Assembly (NCBI GenBank): GCA_002783405.1
Contig: PFGG01000055.1
Location: 1 to 64,000, forward strand
DNA from: a bacterium (Candidatus Blackallbacteria) CG13_big_fil_rev_8_21_14_2_50_49_14
Lineage (GTDB): Bacteria > Cyanobacteriota > Sericytochromatia > UBA7694
Direction: 5' to 3'
Length of the DNA: 64,000 nt
Shown here: piece by piece, positions 35,790-45,112 of the stretch
Position numbering within the stretch: position 1 is the stretch's first letter
Layout: each line of letters starts with the position of its first letter
Position numbers and translations under genes: made by a program
Notes under the pieces: generated by a model
What the model was told of the DNA's origin: nothing
Database searches by the model: none
The model's input: only the letters and a program-made list of their open reading frames with translations

Positions 35790-37457
35790 ATGAAACGCAA
35801 TCTCGCCCAAATGGCGACGGAAACCTATGACCTGTTAATTATCGGTGGCGGTATTACAGGGGCCTGTATCGCCTGGGATGCCGCCCTGCGCGGTCTGAAA
35901 ACAGCCCTGGTAGAGAAAAGCGATTTTTCGGGTGCCACCAGTTCAGCCCCCTCTAAACTGGTACATGGCGGCCTGCGCTATCTGAAAAACCTGGAATTTG
36001 GGCTGGTACGGGAATCTTTGCGCGAACGCCGCTATTTAGAACAAATCGCACCGCACCAGGTCGACCCCTTGCCTTTTTTGCTGCCCGCCTATCGCCAAAG
36101 CCAGAACAGCCCCCCCATTCTGCTCGCCGGTATGACCCTCTATGAGCTGCTTTCCTATGATAAACGCTGGCTGCAAGACCCCGATAAACAACTGCCCTCT
36201 TTTCACCCGCTCAGCCGCAAAGAAACCCTGCGCCGTGTGCCCCAACTCACGCCTGAGGGTCTGATCAGCGGGCTGCTCTATTACGATTGCCTGATGCACT
36301 CCCCTGAACGCCTGACGCTTGATTTTCTGCAAGCGGCCAGTGAAGCAGGAGCAGATTTGGCCAATTACGCCGAAGTAACGGGGTTTGAGCGCGAGGGAAA
36401 AAGCCTGACCGGTGTCACTCTCCAGGATCGCATCGGCGGCGAAAATCTCAGCCTGAAAAGCAAGGTGATCGTCAATGCCTCTGGCCCGTGGGCCGATTTG
36501 CTGCTGGGGTTGATGGAAGAAGAACCAGCCCGCCATCTGCTGCGCTCCAAAGGCATTCATATCATCACCCGAGCGATTGCGCCTCTGGATCAGGCCCTGA
36601 CCCTGACCAACGAACAGGGTGAACACCTGTTTATTATTCCCTGGCGTGGCTATTCTTTGATTGGCACCACCGATCGCCAGTTTGAAGGGCACCCCGACCA
36701 GTTCAAGGTCACCAGCGAAGATATTGATGAACTAATTGAAAAAACCAACCGCATGTATCCAGCCGCCGCCCTGACCCGTACCGATGTGCGCTATTTTTAT
36801 GGCGGTTTGCGTCCGATTGTCGAAAAAGAGACCAAGGTCAAGGTCGACAGTTACAAAGCCTCACGCAAGCATGAGGTCTATGACCACGAAGAGGAAGGGA
36901 TTCACGGCCTGATCTCTGTAATTGGCGGCAAATACACCACCGCCCGCCACCTCGCCGAACAGGTGGTGGACAAGGTTTATCACCAGCTCAAACAACCCAA
37001 AGCACCTTGCCCCACGATTCAGGCCCAAATCAGCGGCGGAAAAATCGAACGCTACCAGGATTTTGTCAGTGCACAACAGAGCAAATGGTGCCTTTACCGC
37101 CCTGAGCTGATTGCCCACCTCTGCCGCAGCTATGGCGCACGGGTCGATAAGGTGCTGGAAGTTGGGAAAACGGCTCCCGGCCTGCTTGACCCCCTTTCCC
37201 CCGATTTACAGGAAGTGGGCGCTGAAATTCTCTATGCCGTGCGCGAAGAAATGGCACAAACCTTAGCCGATGCTGTTTTCAGACGTACCGGACTGGGCAC
37301 CCTGGGGGATCCTGGTACCGCAGCGCTTGAAAAAGCAGCGGATCTGATGGCCCAGGAATTGGGCTGGGATTCTGAAAAACGCGCCAGTGAACTGGCACGG
37401 GTCAAAGCCCGCTTTGTCCTGCCGGAAGCAGAAACAGCGGCCCAGGCTTCCGCGTGA
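35790..37457 (+). CDS. glpD: FAD-dependent glycerol-3-phosphate dehydrogenase
   Basis: 555 residues. Oxidises glycerol-3-phosphate to dihydroxyacetone phosphate at the membrane, passing electrons to quinone. FAD motif IIGGGITGACIAWDAALRG (about 17-35), SAPSKLVHGGLRYLKN and FIIPWRGYSLIGTTDRQFEG are typical of GlpD. Length is standard. Start ATG follows caaggag. The stop overlaps the lipid-kinase start (GTGA). In this operon its product DHAP would be the precursor for ether-lipid synthesis by the third gene. Confidence 0.93.
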   Translation: MKRNLAQMATETYDLLIIGGGITGACIAWDAALRGLKTALVEKSDFSGATSSAPSKLVHGGLRYLKNLEFGLVRESLRERRYLEQIAPHQVDPLPFLLPAYRQSQNSPPILLAGMTLYELLSYDKRWLQDPDKQLPSFHPLSRKETLRRVPQLTPEGLISGLLYYDCLMHSPERLTLDFLQAASEAGADLANYAEVTGFEREGKSLTGVTLQDRIGGENLSLKSKVIVNASGPWADLLLGLMEEEPARHLLRSKGIHIITRAIAPLDQALTLTNEQGEHLFIIPWRGYSLIGTTDRQFEGHPDQFKVTSEDIDELIEKTNRMYPAAALTRTDVRYFYGGLRPIVEKETKVKVDSYKASRKHEVYDHEEEGIHGLISVIGGKYTTARHLAEQVVDKVYHQLKQPKAPCPTIQAQISGGKIERYQDFVSAQQSKWCLYRPELIAHLCRSYGARVDKVLEVGKTAPGLLDPLSPDLQEVGAEILYAVREEMAQTLADAVFRRTGLGTLGDPGTAALEKAADLMAQELGWDSEKRASELARVKARFVLPEAETAAQASA

Positions 37458-38386
37458 GCCGGATTGTTGCGATCGTCAACCCCCAGTCTGAGGCGGGCAA
37501 AACCGCCAAGGCCTGGCCTGATATTCTGGCCCGCTTGGAAGCACGGATTGGCCCGCTGGAAAGCCGCCTGACCCAAGCCCGGGGCCATGCCACAGCGCTG
37601 GCCCGCGAAGCCCTGGCCCAAGGCGCGGATTGGCTGATTTGCGTGGGCGGAGATGGCACCCTGAATGAGGTCATCAATGGCATGTTCGAAAACGATCAGC
37701 CCCTCAACCCTGAAGCCCAGCTTTCCTTGATCATGCGCGGCACGGGGGGAGATTTTCGCAAATCCCTGGGCCTTGAAAATACCCTCGAGGCCTATCTCGA
37801 AGCCCTGGCCACAGCCCCTGTGCGCCAAATCGATTTGGGCAAAGTCACGCTTAAAAACGAAGCAACCCAAGAATTCAGCCGCTATTTTGTCAATCTTGGC
37901 AGTTTTGGCATGGGCGGGGATGTGGTGCATCGGATTGAAAATACCCCCTGGCTCAAGCAAATGGGGGGCACCCCCGGTTTTATGCTGGCCAGCCTGCAAA
38001 GCTTGAGCCAGTTCAAACCCCAGCGCGTGCGCCTGCAAATTGACGAAACCCTCGACTGGCAAATCAAAATCCTACAGGTTGCGGTGGCCAATGGCACCAC
38101 CCATGGCGGTGGAATGCGCGTCGCGCCCTTGGCTGAGCTGAATGATGGCTGGTTTGATTTGGTGATTTTAACCGGCATCGGCCCCTTTGAGGCCGCCCTG
38201 ACCTTTCCCCGCGTTTACCAGGGCACCCATCTCAGTGCCCCGGCCGTACGCCATTTGCGCTGCCGCCAGCTGGTGGCTGAAGCCCTGGGCAAGGAACCGG
38301 TCTGGATTGAAATAGACGGCGAAACCCCTGGCAAACTGCCCGCCCACTTTGAACTGCTGCCGGGCCTGCTCCGGCTGAAAGGCTGA
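37454..38386 (+). CDS. Diacylglycerol/lipid kinase family protein (DagK-like)
   Basis: 310 residues, GTG start inside the glpD stop. The kinase signature VGGDGTLNEVINGMF (about 60-74) and the start IVAIVNPQSEAGKTAKAWPD are typical of the YegS/DgkB lipid-kinase family; FVNLGSFGMGGDVVHRIENT and VANGTTHGGGMRVAPLAELN also fit. Probably phosphorylates diacylglycerol or an alkyl-acylglycerol. Three bases separate it from the next gene. Confidence 0.9.
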   Translation: MSRIVAIVNPQSEAGKTAKAWPDILARLEARIGPLESRLTQARGHATALAREALAQGADWLICVGGDGTLNEVINGMFENDQPLNPEAQLSLIMRGTGGDFRKSLGLENTLEAYLEALATAPVRQIDLGKVTLKNEATQEFSRYFVNLGSFGMGGDVVHRIENTPWLKQMGGTPGFMLASLQSLSQFKPQRVRLQIDETLDWQIKILQVAVANGTTHGGGMRVAPLAELNDGWFDLVILTGIGPFEAALTFPRVYQGTHLSAPAVRHLRCRQLVAEALGKEPVWIEIDGETPGKLPAHFELLPGLLRLKG

Positions 38387-38389
38387 ACC

Positions 38390-40066
38390 ATGCGCTACGC
38401 CCGTGAAAAACTCAAATGGAATGGCTGGGGCTGGCAGGATCAGCACTTTGATTTCGAAGGCAGAGACACCAGCTTTTGGAAATTTTTACAGACCGAACTC
38501 AAACTTCAAAGCCTCAGCCCAACCCCGGCCTGCCCGCTTGAAAATTTAGAAGTCCCGGCTTCACGGCTCAACCCAGCCCAGGCCCAGGCCCTGGCAAAAA
38601 TTCTTGACCCCTGGCAAGTCAAAAGCGATCTGCGGGAACGGGTTTTGCACGCCCGTGGGCGCAGCCTGCCGGATTTACTTGATCTGCGCAGTGGCACACT
38701 CCAGGATCTGCCCGATGCTGTGGTTTACCCCCGCAATGCACGCCAGATTCAGGCCCTGCTGGAGTTTGCCCATTCAGAAAAGCTGGCCCTGGTTCCCTTC
38801 GGGGGAGGCAGCAGTGTGGTCGGTGGGGTTCAGGCTTCCTGCCGGGCCGATCAAGCCGGAGTTCTGAGCCTGGATCTGAGCCTGATGCAGCACCTGCTTG
38901 AAATTGACGAAGTCTCATTGACCATGACCGCTGAAGCGGGAATCTATGGCCCCGAACTTGAAGAAAAACTACAGGCCCGCGGCTATACGGTGGGCCATAC
39001 CCCGCAATCCTTTGAGTTTTCAACCCTGGGGGGCTGGATCGCAGCACGGGGCGCCGGAGACCGTTCCAACCGCTACGGCAAGGTCGAAGACATGCTGGTG
39101 GCCGCCAAGGTCTTGACACCCCAAGGCGAGTGGCTCTTGCCCGCTCTGCCCGCTTCGGCTGCCGGCCCCGATTTGCGCCAGGTGCTGGCAGGTTCAGAAG
39201 GCATCCTGGGTGTTATTGCCGAGGCCACGCTCAAGATTCACCCACTTCCCCCCGCCCAGGATGCGCGCGGGTTTCTGTTTCGGAATTTTTTAAGCGGTCT
39301 TGAGGCTCTGCGACAGCTCGTACAGCGGGGAGCCCCCACGGCCATGCTGCGACTTTCTGATGAAGCCGAAACCCAGTTCTTATTCCGCTTTCGTAAAAAA
39401 GCAGGCCCCGACCCTCTGCCCCAACGTCTGATCAAGCAATATCTGGCCTCTCAGGGCTATACCCAACACCCTGCCCTTTTGCTCGCCGGTCAGGAGGGAG
39501 AACAGACCGAAGTCCAGAACTGGGCCCGCCAGACCTCGAAACAGCTCAAAGCCCATGGAGCCTTTGCCCTCGGCCCCAAAGCCGCTGAAAGCTGGCACAA
39601 AAGCCGCTACAGCACGCCCTATCTGCGGGATACCCTGCTGGATCACGGAATTGCAGTTGAAACCCTTGAAACCGCCTGTGAGTGGCGCAAACTGCCAGCG
39701 CTTTACCAAGCCCTGAAAGACACCCTTCAAACCCAGATCGATCAAGGCCTTAAAACAAGTGGATCCCAAGGCTTTGTCATGACCCATATCTCTCATTGTT
39801 ACCCCGATGGAGCTTCGCTCTATTTCACCTTCGCCTTTCCCCTGCTGCCTGGCCAGGAAAGGGAACAATACCAAGCCATTAAAACAGCGGCCTGCGAAAC
39901 GATTGTGGCACAAGGCGCAACCCTCAGCCACCACCACGGCATCGGGCGGGATCATGCCCCCTGGCTACAGGCAGAAAAAGGCGATCTGGGCATGGCGCTG
40001 CTGCGTCAGATGCGCAAAACCCTCGACCCAGAGGGCATTCTCAATCCTGGCAAATTGCTGGATTAA
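38390..40066 (+). CDS. agpS: Alkyldihydroxyacetonephosphate synthase-like FAD enzyme
   Basis: 558 residues. VAO/PCMH-type flavoprotein: FAD motifs PFGGGSSVVGGV (about 142-153) and QSFEFSTLGGWIAARGAGDR. The features that mark eukaryotic-type AGPS are present: HISHCYPDGASLYFTF with Y471, and the triple histidine SHHHGIGRDH (H514-516). AGPS swaps the acyl chain of acyl-DHAP for a fatty alcohol, making the ether bond. D-lactate/glycolate oxidases lack the HHH pattern. The operon with glpD and a lipid kinase supports a lipid role. The acyltransferase and alkyl-DHAP reductase are not in the window. Confidence 0.85.
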   Translation: MRYAREKLKWNGWGWQDQHFDFEGRDTSFWKFLQTELKLQSLSPTPACPLENLEVPASRLNPAQAQALAKILDPWQVKSDLRERVLHARGRSLPDLLDLRSGTLQDLPDAVVYPRNARQIQALLEFAHSEKLALVPFGGGSSVVGGVQASCRADQAGVLSLDLSLMQHLLEIDEVSLTMTAEAGIYGPELEEKLQARGYTVGHTPQSFEFSTLGGWIAARGAGDRSNRYGKVEDMLVAAKVLTPQGEWLLPALPASAAGPDLRQVLAGSEGILGVIAEATLKIHPLPPAQDARGFLFRNFLSGLEALRQLVQRGAPTAMLRLSDEAETQFLFRFRKKAGPDPLPQRLIKQYLASQGYTQHPALLLAGQEGEQTEVQNWARQTSKQLKAHGAFALGPKAAESWHKSRYSTPYLRDTLLDHGIAVETLETACEWRKLPALYQALKDTLQTQIDQGLKTSGSQGFVMTHISHCYPDGASLYFTFAFPLLPGQEREQYQAIKTAACETIVAQGATLSHHHGIGRDHAPWLQAEKGDLGMALLRQMRKTLDPEGILNPGKLLD

Positions 40067-40176
40067 AACCCGGCCCCCCAACGCCATGAGGGAAACAGGA
40101 AAAACCTCAACTTAAGGTGCAGACAGACCGACGGGCTGTGGATTAGAATCAAAACAGAAGCTTTGAGGAGGGCCCC

Positions 40177-40449
40177 ATGGAAATTACCCCAGTGCGGATT
40201 GAAGCCAGTGGAATGGGCGTTTTTGAAAAAACAGAAACCGTCGAAACCCAAGTTCCTGAGAACACGGGCAGCGAAAAAGCCGGTGCCTCCCCCTGTGCCC
40301 AAGACAGCCTCAAACTCACGAAAAAAATGCGCCGTCAGCTTGAAAAAAAAGTGAGCCGCTTTAAACAGGCCGTGATCAGTCCCGCTGAACAGCAGCAGCG
40401 TGAAAAAGTGGCTCAACCCCAGCACCCTAAATTTCGCGCCCAGGCCTGA
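40177..40449 (+). CDS. Small hypothetical protein
   Basis: 90 residues with a good ribosome site (gaggaggg). Polar, with a basic helical middle (KLTKKMRRQLEKKVSRFKQA) and Gln/Pro-rich tail; no membrane segment. Family not recognised. Convergent with the hydrolase gene, 9 bases apart. Confidence 0.55.
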   Translation: MEITPVRIEASGMGVFEKTETVETQVPENTGSEKAGASPCAQDSLKLTKKMRRQLEKKVSRFKQAVISPAEQQQREKVAQPQHPKFRAQA

Positions 40450-40458
40450 AGGCTTTGC

Positions 40459-41322
40459 TTAAAGGGCCTCTAGCACGCTCAAGGCTGAGCCTGCCAGAAC
40501 AGGTTCGCTTTGGCTGACCCGATGGGCATGGCGTTCAGGCACTTCTTTGCCAAAATGCCCGAGAATTTCCTGTAAAAGCGCACGGTTGTTTTCATTTAAA
40601 AGACAATGTCCGGCTTCAGCCAGAATCACCTCCTGGGCCTGGGGCAGGCGCGGAACCAAGGCCGTGGTGGCGCGTGAAATAAAGGTGTTTTTAACGCCCC
40701 GGATACAGAGAATCGGCAGTTGCAAATCTTCAAACTGCCAGGGCAAGAACTGGGGATACTCGCGCAGCCAAAGAGCCTGAACCTTGCGGCAGGAACGCAT
40801 ATACGCCTCAACAAAGGCGGCCACGCGTACAGGATCTGCCTGGGCTGGGTTATACGAAAGCGAACGCAAATGGCGCAAAACCTCTGGGCGGTAGTGCAAG
40901 CTGTTGGCATATCCCTTGGCATAGAGCGGCAAGAGAGCCTTGAGCAAAGGACGCAGTTCAAAAATCGCAGGCTCCATCCAGACGGCTGAGCTGATCGGCA
41001 ATCCCCTTCGCATCAGATGATAGGAAACCAAGCCGCCCAAGGAATGCCCGATCACGCGAAAAGGTCCCTGGATATGGGTGCGCACAAAGGTTTCAATCAG
41101 ATCGAGATAGGCAGCTGTCGTGGCAGGACGCACCCCACGTGAAAAACCATGACCGGGCAAATCGGGGGCGAGCAGGTGAAAATGGGGGCTCAGGGCGGCC
41201 ATAATCGGCATATACAGCTGCGCGTCGGCACCATTGCCATGCAAAAGCAGCAGGGGTTCACCCTGGCCAAATTCCAGATAATGCAGGCTTCCCGTGCCAG
41301 GGTCACGGCGGTATTCAGGCAT
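40459..41322 (-). CDS. Alpha/beta hydrolase
   Basis: 287 residues. Oxyanion strand LLLLHGNGAD (about 24-33), nucleophile elbow GHSLGG (Ser at about 97), acid region ILCIRGVKNTFIS and catalytic His in AEAGHCLL near the C-terminus. Start ATG has aaaggag upstream. Substrate unknown; could be an esterase or lipase. Confidence 0.87.
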   Translation of the reverse strand: MPEYRRDPGTGSLHYLEFGQGEPLLLLHGNGADAQLYMPIMAALSPHFHLLAPDLPGHGFSRGVRPATTAAYLDLIETFVRTHIQGPFRVIGHSLGGLVSYHLMRRGLPISSAVWMEPAIFELRPLLKALLPLYAKGYANSLHYRPEVLRHLRSLSYNPAQADPVRVAAFVEAYMRSCRKVQALWLREYPQFLPWQFEDLQLPILCIRGVKNTFISRATTALVPRLPQAQEVILAEAGHCLLNENNRALLQEILGHFGKEVPERHAHRVSQSEPVLAGSALSVLEAL

Positions 41323-41467
41323 GCGCAGCTCCTTTAAGGCTTCTTACAGGCATTCTAGCAAATCACGCAAGTGCTTGAGCAAGATTGCCTTGAGACTTGA
41401 TCCATATCATGGTCTTGAAAGAGCCCAAGCAGAACAATAAAAACAGAACAGCCGCGGAGGTCTGATC

Positions 41468-43885
41468 ATGCATACCTGGATTCGCCCCTTCAACCAACTG
41501 AACCTGGAAGACCTTGAAAGCGTAGGGGGAAAAAACGCTTCTCTGGGGGAAATGATTCAAAACCTAGGCAGCCTGGGAATTCGCGTGCCCGATGGCTTTG
41601 CGACAACCGCCGACGCCTGGTGGCATTTTTTAGAAACAGGCCCTATACGTGAACGCCTGGTCGAAATTCTGGCCGGACTCGATCGCAAAGAGTTCAGCAA
41701 TCTTCATCAGATTGGAGTCGCAGCCCGCTCTTTGCTATTGCACGCCCCCCTGCCCGAAGATATACAGCAGGAGCTGGTGGGAGCCTATCGCCAACTCTGC
41801 GAGCATACCGCAGGAGAAATTCAAGTGGCCGTGCGCAGCAGCGCCACCGCCGAAGATTTGCCAGACGCCAGTTTCGCGGGCCAACAGGAATCGTATCTGA
41901 ATATTCGCAATGAACAGGAACTGCTTGAAGCCTGCCACAACTGCTATGCCTCGCTGTATACCGACCGGGCGATCAAATACCGTGAGGATCATGGTTTTGA
42001 CCATCTCAAGGTTGCACTTTCGATTGGCGTTCAGAAAATGGTGCGCTCAGACAAGGCCAGTTCAGGGGTCTGTTTTACCCTCGATCCTGAAACTGGCTTT
42101 GAAAACGTAATTTTAATTACCGGCAGCTGGGGCCTGGGCGAAAACGTGGTGCAGGGTGCTGTCAATCCCGATGAATTTTATGTCTTCAAACCCACCCTGG
42201 AAGCAGGGAAAAATGCCCTGCTTTCACGCAAACTGGGCAGCAAGGCCCTGACCATGATCTATGCCGGGGATGCTCCCCAGGCCAAGCGGCGCAGCGTGGG
42301 CGTCAGCCATACCATCGTCAACCTTGAAACGCCTCCTGAACGCCAGGAACAGTATGTTTTGACAGAGCCCGAAGTTCTTGAACTGGCCCAATGGTGCCTG
42401 AAAATTGAAAAGCATTATGGCAAGCATATGGATATTGAATGGGCCAAAGATGGCCTGAGTGGAGAACTCTTCATTGTACAGGCCCGCCCTGAAACCGTGC
42501 ACAGCCAGGTCAAGGGCTACCAATACCATGCCTATACCCTCAAGGAAAAGGGAGAACTGATTGTCAGCGGCAAAAATATTGGCGACCGAATCGCCGCAGG
42601 CAAAGCCCGAATTTTGCACTCTCCGGCAGAAATTGACAGGGTAGAAGAGGGGGATATTCTCGTTACCGAAATCACCAATCCCGATTGGGATCCCATTTTG
42701 AAAAAAGCTGCAGCCATTATTACCGACAAGGGAGGCCGCACCAGCCATGCTGCGATTGTCGCACGCGAAACTGGAGCCGTGGCCGTCGTCGGCACCGGCA
42801 ATGCCACCTCTCTGATTGAAGATGGCGAAGAGGTCACGGTTTCGTGTATTGATGGCACCAGTGGCCAGATTTACCGGGGCCGCCTGAAATGGGAAGAGCA
42901 GGTCATTGATACTTCAGCGGTCACACTGCCTGAAAAAACAGATGTCATGCTGATTCTGGCGGACCCCGATCAGGCCTTTAAACTGGCCCACCTGCCCAAT
43001 CGGGGCGTGGGCTTGATGCGCCTGGAATTCGTGATCAACAACAGCATTCAGATTCACCCCATGGCCCTGGTGCGCTACCCTGAGTTGGAAGACCCTGAAG
43101 CTGTGGCCTTTATTGAGGAGCTGACCCACCATTACCCCGACAAGCAGGCCTATTTCGTGGATAAACTGGCCGAAGCCGTGGCGACCATCGCCGCCGCTTT
43201 TTATCCCCACGATGTGATTGTGCGCATGTCAGATTTTAAATCCAATGAATACGCCAATCTGGTCGGGGGCTGGGAATTTGAACCCCATGAAGAAAACCCC
43301 ATGATTGGTTTCAGGGGAGCTTCGCGCTATTACCATGAACGCTACCGCGAAGGCTTCCGCCTGGAATGCCTGGCCATGAAAAAAGTACGCGAAGAGATGG
43401 GCTTGCGGAATGTCAAACTCATGATTCCTTTCTGCCGCACCCTGGAAGAGGGACAAAAAGTTGTCGATACCATGGCCGAGTTTGGGCTCAAACAGGGCGA
43501 ACAGGGGCTTGAGATTTACGTCATGTGCGAAATTCCCAGCAATGTGATTCTGGCAGAAGAATTTGCTGAGATTTTTGATGGTTTCTCAATTGGTTCCAAT
43601 GATCTGACCCAGCTCACCCTGGGTGTAGACCGTGATTCAGAAATTCTACAAGCCAGCTTTGATGAACGCAATCCAGCCGTAAAGCGCATGATTGCGCAAG
43701 CCATTGCCACAGCCAATGCCAAGGGCGTGAAAATCGGGCTCTGCGGTCAGGCCCCCAGCGATCACCCAGAATTTGCAAAATTTCTGGTCGAAGCCGGCAT
43801 CAACAGTATTTCGTTTAATCCTGATGCGCTGCTGAAGGGCATTGAGAATATTAGAAAGGCTGAAGCAGAAAAAAAACAGTTCTGA
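41468..43885 (+). CDS. ppsA: Phosphoenolpyruvate synthase
   Basis: 805 residues. Makes PEP from pyruvate and ATP. N-terminal nucleotide-binding part (VGGKNASLGEMIQNL, AVRSSATAEDLPDASFAGQQ), phosphohistidine domain GGRTSHAAIVARETG with H427, and the PEP-binding TIM barrel with SIGSNDLTQLTLGVDRDS and the catalytic-Cys region GLCGQAPSDHPEF. Start ATG follows cggagg. Suggests gluconeogenic growth. Monocistronic. Confidence 0.95.
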   Translation: MHTWIRPFNQLNLEDLESVGGKNASLGEMIQNLGSLGIRVPDGFATTADAWWHFLETGPIRERLVEILAGLDRKEFSNLHQIGVAARSLLLHAPLPEDIQQELVGAYRQLCEHTAGEIQVAVRSSATAEDLPDASFAGQQESYLNIRNEQELLEACHNCYASLYTDRAIKYREDHGFDHLKVALSIGVQKMVRSDKASSGVCFTLDPETGFENVILITGSWGLGENVVQGAVNPDEFYVFKPTLEAGKNALLSRKLGSKALTMIYAGDAPQAKRRSVGVSHTIVNLETPPERQEQYVLTEPEVLELAQWCLKIEKHYGKHMDIEWAKDGLSGELFIVQARPETVHSQVKGYQYHAYTLKEKGELIVSGKNIGDRIAAGKARILHSPAEIDRVEEGDILVTEITNPDWDPILKKAAAIITDKGGRTSHAAIVARETGAVAVVGTGNATSLIEDGEEVTVSCIDGTSGQIYRGRLKWEEQVIDTSAVTLPEKTDVMLILADPDQAFKLAHLPNRGVGLMRLEFVINNSIQIHPMALVRYPELEDPEAVAFIEELTHHYPDKQAYFVDKLAEAVATIAAAFYPHDVIVRMSDFKSNEYANLVGGWEFEPHEENPMIGFRGASRYYHERYREGFRLECLAMKKVREEMGLRNVKLMIPFCRTLEEGQKVVDTMAEFGLKQGEQGLEIYVMCEIPSNVILAEEFAEIFDGFSIGSNDLTQLTLGVDRDSEILQASFDERNPAVKRMIAQAIATANAKGVKIGLCGQAPSDHPEFAKFLVEAGINSISFNPDALLKGIENIRKAEAEKKQF

Positions 43886-43963
43886 TCAGCTTAACTTAAT
43901 AATTTTTCATGATGAGCCCCCCCTCTTGTCAGGTTCAGTACAGCATGATACAAAAGCTTGTAA

Positions 43964-43969
43964 TATAAT
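43964..43969 (+). promoter_or_regulatory. -10 box candidate upstream of the Ig-like lipoprotein gene
   Basis: A perfect TATAAT lies 58 bases before the start codon. No matching TTGACA is present at 16-18 bases upstream, so this is weak. Confidence 0.3.
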
Positions 43970-44026
43970 AACTGATGTACAATCGCCTCGATTAACTGAT
44001 ACTGAAACTAAAAGGTAATATTCCCC

Positions 44027-44884
44027 ATGCGCCACCCCGCCCCTTTTCTCGGAAGCCTGCTTCTCAGCCTGATTTGTGCCTGTGCACCGGCAGCCACCAC
44101 GCCTGAGGCAGCTCAATTGGCCCAACTTCAGGAACAGCTCAAAGCGCTTCAAGGCAGTGCTTCACCCAGCAGTCCAAGCGCCAGTTCAACGCCTACTGCG
44201 ATCACCAGCGCCGACACCATCAAAGTCAAAACCTTGCTGGCCCAGCCTTCTGTCCTGACCCTGGCTCCCGGCCAAAACAAACAACTTGAAACCGTTGTGC
44301 TGGTTCAGGAAGACAACAGTGTTGCGGTCTTGAAAAAACTCGAGCTGCTCGAAATGAGTTCTGGTGACAGCAGCATTGCCACCATTTCCAAAGAGGGGGT
44401 TGTCACAGCCCTGAAAGAGGGAATTACCCCCCTCACCCTAAAGCTGGGCGGCATAACCCAAACCCTGATTGTAACCGTCAGTGGCTCTGCCCCCACCCCT
44501 ACAGCAGCGCCTACCGCAGCACCGATCGCTACTCCCACCCCCGTACCCACAGCCACTCCTACACCCGTGCCCACAGCCACTCCCACGCCCGCTTCGCCTT
44601 ATAAGGAACTGGGAGTAGACAAAGCGGTCTACGATCTCAAAACACTTGAAACTGCATCGGTTACCCTGACCATTATTCTCAACGAAATTGACCCGGATAC
44701 AGGCACCAATAAATCAGGTTTCTTAACGGATAAAACCAAAGCTACCTGGACTTCCAGCAATACCGCCATCGCCAGTATCTCTGCAACGGGTATTATCAGC
44801 GCCAACAGCGTAGGTACCGCCACCATGACCGTCAGTTATGGCGGGCTGACCAAGACCTTTACCGTGAATGTAACCGCTTCATAA
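44027..44884 (+). CDS. Lipoprotein with bacterial Ig-like (Big_2) domains
   Basis: 285 residues. Signal peptide with Cys at LICAC (about 16-20). A short coiled-coil-like stretch (AQLAQLQEQLKALQGS) and Ser/Pro linker precede a first Ig-like domain (VLTLAPGQNKQLETVVLV, ISKEGVVTALKEGITPLTL). A Thr-Pro linker follows, then a second Big_2-like domain (VYDLKTLETASVTLTIILN, ATWTSSNTAIASISATGIIS, ATMTVSYGGLTKTFTVNVTA). Probably surface exposed. A degenerate partial copy of its last domain lies downstream. Confidence 0.82.
   Translation: MRHPAPFLGSLLLSLICACAPAATTPEAAQLAQLQEQLKALQGSASPSSPSASSTPTAITSADTIKVKTLLAQPSVLTLAPGQNKQLETVVLVQEDNSVAVLKKLELLEMSSGDSSIATISKEGVVTALKEGITPLTLKLGGITQTLIVTVSGSAPTPTAAPTAAPIATPTPVPTATPTPVPTATPTPASPYKELGVDKAVYDLKTLETASVTLTIILNEIDPDTGTNKSGFLTDKTKATWTSSNTAIASISATGIISANSVGTATMTVSYGGLTKTFTVNVTAS
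44522..44593 (+). repeat. 24-bp tandem repeat encoding (Thr-Ala-Thr-Pro-Thr-Pro-Val-Pro)n
   Basis: Two nearly identical 24-base units (44546-44569 and 44570-44593) and a diverged one before them form the linker between the two Ig-like domains. Confidence 0.8.
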
Positions 44885-44891
44885 GACCCGA

Positions 44892-44930
44892 CCCCATTCA
44901 GGAAGGGGGGGCACCCCTTCCTGAATGGGG
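44892..44930. terminator. Long stem-loop after the Ig-like lipoprotein gene
   Basis: The 17-bp arms ccccattcaggaagggg and ccccttcctgaatgggg are perfect, with a 5-base loop. No strong T-run follows (gatttctct). Probably an intrinsic terminator. Confidence 0.6.
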
Positions 44931-44940
44931 TGATTTCTCT

Positions 44941-45078
44941 CCAGAATGCTCAACGTCAGTGAAGTGTTTTTCAACAGGAATAACGCCAGCGCCAGCGCTG
45001 GCGTTAGGTGAGGTGTCTGTGGCAGTGAACTATCAAGGATTGAGTCGAACATTTGCGGTGAGCGTAACTGAATCTTGA
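44941..45078 (+). pseudogene. Decayed fragment of an Ig-like (Big_2) domain
   Basis: The frame ending at the TGA 45076-45078 reads STGITPAPALALGEVSV followed by AVNYQGLSRTFAVSVTES. It lines up with the last strands of the upstream lipoprotein (ATGIISANSVGTATMTV, SYGGLTKTFTVNVTAS). There is no start codon or ribosome site. It is the 3' remnant of a tandem duplicate of the lipoprotein gene or domain. A perfect 9-bp inverted repeat, aacgccagc/gctggcgtt (about 44982-45005), sits in its middle where the alignment is poorest. Confidence 0.65.
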
Positions 45079-45112
45079 AAACGGGTAAACTGTTTTTTTG
45101 AATTTAGAACGC

